From Lottia gigantea (lineage: Eukaryota > Mollusca > Gastropoda > Lottiidae): a stretch of 64,000 bases of DNA. Positions within the stretch are counted from its first letter, which is position 1. Every line of letters begins with the position of its first letter. The DNA lies in the NCBI RefSeq assembly GCF_000327385.1, contig NW_008708458.1, positions 1,989,401 through 2,053,400 on the forward strand, written 5' to 3'. Shown piece by piece: positions 59,696-64,000 of the stretch. Under the pieces are notes generated by a model. It saw only the letters and a list, made by a program, of their open reading frames with translations. It did no database searches and was not told the DNA's origin. Both the position numbers and the translations under genes were made by a program.

Positions 59696-60768
59696 GGCGG
59701 TGGAAAAAATTATTCATGGTTCCGTTTTCATAAGGTCATATGGTTAAGGTAGGTAGGTAGGAAAATTTTTTATTTTTTAAAAATATTTTATATGGGTAAG
59801 ACTATCATTATATAATACAATACACGAAATACATGTCTGGATGAGATAAATCATTTATATTTTAAAGTTTGTATTTACTTCTGACTGTTTTGACTGTTCA
59901 AGTTTACATGTGAAGAGTATGAATCTGTGTTTAAATATTGGTATGAAATCTATCACCGGCTTTTCTACTAGTAGGACAGTCCATGTCTGACGTCTCTGCT
60001 GCAGGCAAAAACATCCCGAAGAAGCATGTAACCGATCATAAATCGAGTGCGGAGTGTCGCTTTCGGTAGCACATATCATGCTCCATCGTGACAGACTATA
60101 GTTAAGTCGAGTTTCGTTGTGATTTATTGAAGCCAGAATAATATATTTTGTTGCCATCTTGTTGACTACCAATGTAAAAATATAAACATCCGGTTTAGTT
60201 ATATAAATCGTGGTTATATGGAATTCATTCATTTTAGTTTTTCTAGTTTTTATTTTATTTCAGATATGAATTTTATTGTAGTATGTATTTTCATTTATTT
60301 GTCAATTTGCATTGTACGGAAATGTCCAAATATAGACTAGTCTCGATCGTATAGGACTCTTACTGGAAGCATTTATGTAGCTGGTAGTAGCTGGTGCAGG
60401 TCTTGATTGATCGAGACATATTATGTTATTTATAAATGATCGGGCGTAGTCTTGTTCATCTTAGGCATAAAAGGGCGCACGAGTGTGTATGTTTTGTTGT
60501 GTCTGGATTGATGGTGAAGTACCAGTTATTTATAGCTGAATCTCGTGAACTGATTATTGAGCGAAATAAGTAATCTTAGACATAGAAAGTTTATATTCAA
60601 TTTGTGCAAATTATATGATGTTTTGGCAGTCAGTGTTGTAATATAACGTAGATCTATTCAAATATTGAAAAAAAAAATCATCAAACACTCCGTAAAAATT
60701 TTTGAGTCGCTGTGTTTGGAATAGGGTCGGTCAGGAAACAGGTACCATAAGTAATTTTTTCCACCGCC
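59696..60768. mobile_element. Non-autonomous PIF/Harbinger-type element, 1073 bp
   Basis: Terminal inverted repeats GGCGGTGGAAAAAATTA, extending to about 28 bases with a few mismatches (TTCATGGTTCC against TTATGGTACCT), are flanked by a TAA direct repeat on both sides (59693-59695 and 60769-60771). A TWA 3-bp target duplication and GGC-type ends fit PIF/Harbinger. No transposase or Myb-like frame is seen; a 125-codon minus-strand ORF at 60232-59855 has no recognised domain. A GGTAGGTAGG microsatellite sits near the left end. Confidence 0.75.
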
Positions 60769-60814
60769 TAATAAAGATTCAACTAACTTTACTTAATGAA
60801 ATGCAAGTTGGTCC

Positions 60815-61115
60815 ATATGTGTAGAGCTAGGTATCGTCAATCACGTTATGCAACGATACATATCGCGATACATTTTATTTTCAAAGTTTATACATTAATT
60901 CATAACTTTACAACTGTGATATTTGGTATTATAGAATATTGTAGAAGTGGTTAGCGTCCACTGTCCAGTGAAAAAAATGGTTTTATCATGAACCCCATTT
61001 TTATGGAATGAGAGGTATCGCCAAGTAACGATACATGACATTGCAATATGATATATGCATATCTTGGCATGTCGCATCGCAATACATCGATTCACCGATA
61101 TATCGTGCCACTTAA
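60815..61115. mobile_element. Possible hAT-like relic
   Basis: ACGATACATATCGCGATACA on the left and ATCGCAATACATCGATTCAC on the right belong to the ATCGxxATACATCG phrase style seen in hAT elements of many animals. The inverted ends match only loosely and no target duplication is clear. Confidence 0.3.
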
Positions 61116-61769
61116 GAGTCTTTCAGTTTTATCGTGCAAGTTCAAACACCTTACAAAATCATACTTGTTTGTTAGTGACATTATTTGAGTATTTCAAGAA
61201 ATGACAGCTATATTCAGAAGTAGATTTGAAATGGTATTGAAACTTATTGAATAAAAATTTTACTACCACTAGCAAGGTTGTTGTTATTCAGTAGAAGTTA
61301 TTGGCTTATAGATATTTTTGACTTATTTTTCGAAGAAATCACGATAAGAGAATGTTTATTTGTAATAGACATGCAGTAAGCTTACTGTGTATTCTAGAGA
61401 CAACCTTTAAACTTACATTTCTAAACTTTGAATAGGATTACTTGCAAATAAACATAAATAAACAGTTTTGTCATTCAGTAAGCATAAGCTTAGTCAAAGA
61501 TATTCTGCTCACTAGGGTCCAATACAAAACATAAATACGACCAATCCACTTTATTTTGTAGTTAGACTAAGTAATAGAATCTATACAGCCTAACAAAGCT
61601 AACATTGTGTTGAGTAAGTTTTAACAGCCTAGAAATAAAGGGTGTGTTTATGTTTTGAAATGAGATCTAGATATGCATATCTCTGCTTGACTTTAGTATA
61701 GTAATTTGTTCTTCTAGTTCATTCTGTTAAGTTGTGCTCAGTTTGTTTGGATTTACTGTTAGATTTCGG

Positions 61770-61865
61770 ATATTGGACTTCTGTACTGTGAATAAAGAAG
61801 TGAATTCACTGATTGAGATATTGGACTTCTGTACTGTGAATAAAGAAGTGAATTCACTGATTGAG
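61770..61865. repeat. Perfect 48-bp tandem duplication
   Basis: ATATTGGACTTCTGTACTGT...CACTGATTGAG is present twice without a mismatch (61770-61817 and 61818-61865). The unit includes AATAAAGAAG. Confidence 0.9.
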
Positions 61866-62659
61866 TTTGAAATGTATGAGAAGATGTGATATTATATCTG
61901 AAGTGACGGTACTGTTTTCACCAGTTTAATTTACATATTCTAAAATATCTATATTGTTGTCCTAAAGCAGAGTTAAAACTGAATGTTATGTTGTTATACA
62001 GGTTAATGTCCTCACACCACAGCAATCACCTCACACAGAATAACACCCATAACTTTCATTATTTGCAACCATACTCAACTGGTAATCGCTATGGTGCGAG
62101 GGCACATATAGAATCAAAAGAAGCTTATGAAATAAAGATTTTTACTATTGAAATTAAGAAAAAAAAGACAAATTTCACCACACTTTACAGTATTAATAAA
62201 TGTTATGATTTACTTGTCTTTGGGAGACAGGACTTAGGCATTATTCCTGAGAAATTGGCACCCTTGAATTTAATTTTCAAATTGTGATTAAATAGTAGTT
62301 TATAGATGGATACAATTCAGAGTTGTGTGTTGTTTGTGAAGACCAATTCTTGATCTTCAAAAGGTCTGCACTAGATATAAACCAGATTTAGAGATTATAA
62401 ACTGGATTACCATACTTAAATGAAGTTTTAAATAAATAAAGTGTAATTAACTATAGACTTTGTTATTGTGTGATAATTCAGTCAGTATTGTAGATAAGGG
62501 AGATATAAGTTAATTCTGGTAATAAGAATGAGAGAGATTGGTTGAGATATCAGTCAAGGTCAGTCTCTAGCTTTCAAGAGAATGTTATTCAATGTTATAT
62601 GATGTAACATATTGTACTATAATGTGTTATTCATATTCCATGCATTGACTTGTTTTCTT

Positions 62660-62885
62660 CTAGGAAGTCACAGTGGCTCAGTGAGTTAGACAGTTCCTCA
62701 ATTTCAATCCTGAGATGAAACCTTCAGAGTTTTCAACTGGGTTTCCGTCTCTCAGTTTAGCAGTTCAGAGTGGCTGACATTGAAAAGATATCTAGTCATC
62801 CTGATTGGTGCTGTGTACTACAGTCTGTGCATGTTAGAACTCCGTCACCAGTTGGAAATTGAAACCTTGTCTATTTGCAGCTGAA
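62660..62885 (+). mobile_element. tRNA-derived SINE-like element
   Basis: AGTGGCTCAGTGAGTTAGAC near 62671 resembles box A (TGGCNNAGTNGG), and TTTCAATCCTG near 62701 is a weakened box B. The body continues with GCTGTGTACTACAGTCTGTG, which recurs at about 43300. The 3' limit is uncertain. Confidence 0.45.
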
Positions 62886-64000
62886 TTCGTGGATTCTATT
62901 AACTTATTAAGTCTGCACTTGAATATCCTACTGGACATCTTATTGTCATGTTTGACATTATGTCACATGTCACAACATTTATTTACATCTGTATATGCTG
63001 GGCTTCTATGGAGAGAGGTGAAACACAGTAAAAGTATGCTTGGTATGAAATCAGTAGGAGTAAAGTATACCAGTATTAGTGTAGTATAGGTGCACTATTA
63101 AATGTATTATTATTCTGGTTGGTGCTGGTTGTTTGTAATGGAAGATGTAAGTCAAGGCTGAAAGTGATATAATAGTCCAATGATTCAAATAGGTTATCTA
63201 CCTACCAGGGCTTCTGTGATCTCCGTCATTTTACACTTTACCTTGTGAATCTCTCCAGAAGTTAGTAATTTCTTAAATTGATGTATTCTATTGTTGAAAT
63301 TCATAGTCTCTACTTGTAACCTTGACCAGTTCTTCTATAGGAGAATATCTCTTATTTCTAATATCGGTACTCATTTTCCTTTTATGATTGATTGATTAAT
63401 AAATGAAATTGATTTAAGAACGTTTTTCAAAAACCGGTAAGTAACTTCAGAATTTGTCAAGATATTTAGGCAGAGTAGGATCATATCGGTTTTATTTACA
63501 GGAACAAAGTCATTATAATTACAAATTATTGTTTTATACAAATTAACATTTCAGCTTGTGGACTATCCAAATGGCATGAATAATGTTAGTTACTAACAAT
63601 AGTATTAACAACAATATATGTGGACTCTCAAAAAGGATTTAAAATCAAATTTATTGGCTTGATATTGATTATGTCATTTTCATAATCTTCACTGTAATCA
63701 AGAGTAAAAGCTGGACTAATTAATCATACAATGTTGACAGTATCAAAGGGCTTTAGACAACTGTTGACTTGGCTTTAACCAGTGGTCACGAGTAAAAGGT
63801 ATACCAGTAAGGAAGTAAAATTGTGCTCCGAAGGTTGTAGATTTGGTAAGGTGTTTTTTAAATTCGTTGGATATTCCAATAATATGGACTTACCAGTATG
63901 TATAAAATGATATGATCTATATACAGTATTGGTCTAGGCTTACAGCTGTTGAGCTTATTTATACCTACACTGTGAGACTTTGGTTTTAAAAATTTGATTC

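Larger units (their letters stand above)
61116..64000. other. Probable intronic or intergenic sequence to the right edge
   Basis: It holds a perfect 48-bp tandem duplication (61770-61865), a candidate exon at 62002-62081, and a SINE-like element (62660-62885). I see no other gene. If the unknown gene at 58509 continues, this is intron. Confidence 0.35.

Noticed and set aside
60025-60090. U6 snRNA-like phrase (GTGTCGCTTTCGGTAGCACA)
   Set aside because: Only about 25 bases resemble the U6 5' end; the rest of the snRNA, including the ACAGAGA region, is absent, and it lies inside a transposon.

Overview
The window is AT-rich metazoan DNA. Its genes have GT-AG introns, are widely spaced, and sit among many tandem arrays and small foldback or MITE-like elements. 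Two tRNA-derived SINE-like sequences, non-LTR retrotransposon tails and an expanded lineage-specific rhodopsin-class GPCR family suggest a lophotrochozoan, most likely a mollusc. That placement is inference; nothing here identifies a species. I recognise no retrovirus, LTR element or Polinton.

Layout. 1-3378: satellite with a 51-bp unit and higher-order structure. 7877-11062 (+): complete five-exon ENPP4/5-like ectonucleotide pyrophosphatase/phosphodiesterase. 12528-15201 (-): two-exon gene for an unusual 752-residue Tyr/Lys-then-Pro-rich repeat protein, convergent with the ENPP gene. 17873-19952 (+): four-exon membrane-anchored ARF-like GTPase of the ARL9/ARL10 type. 24084-24918: 18-bp minisatellite followed by an assembly gap. 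25680-26260: SINE/LINE debris. 30115-44290: GPCR cluster with one intact intronless-CDS receptor, two near-identical receptors in a large inverted duplication (arms about 35370-38340 and 40600-44165) that share an in-frame loss in TM4, and three GPCR fragments. 45300-48965: two AT-rich minisatellite regions. 48968-54744 (-): second ARL9/10-like GTPase with the same exon phases as the first. 55080-56110: 17-bp minisatellite. 56830-58750 (+): 5' end of an unrecognised gene with an ETS-type promoter motif and short upstream ORFs, continuing towards or beyond the right edge. 59696-60768: non-autonomous PIF/Harbinger-type element.

There are no operons. Local relations are by duplication: the two GTPase genes are paralogues about 29 kb apart in opposite orientation, and the GPCR block is a recently rearranged family cluster. 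Tandem arrays lie inside introns (ENPP intron 3; introns 1 and 2 of the second GTPase) or directly against genes; one 23-bp array begins 2-3 bases after a stop codon.
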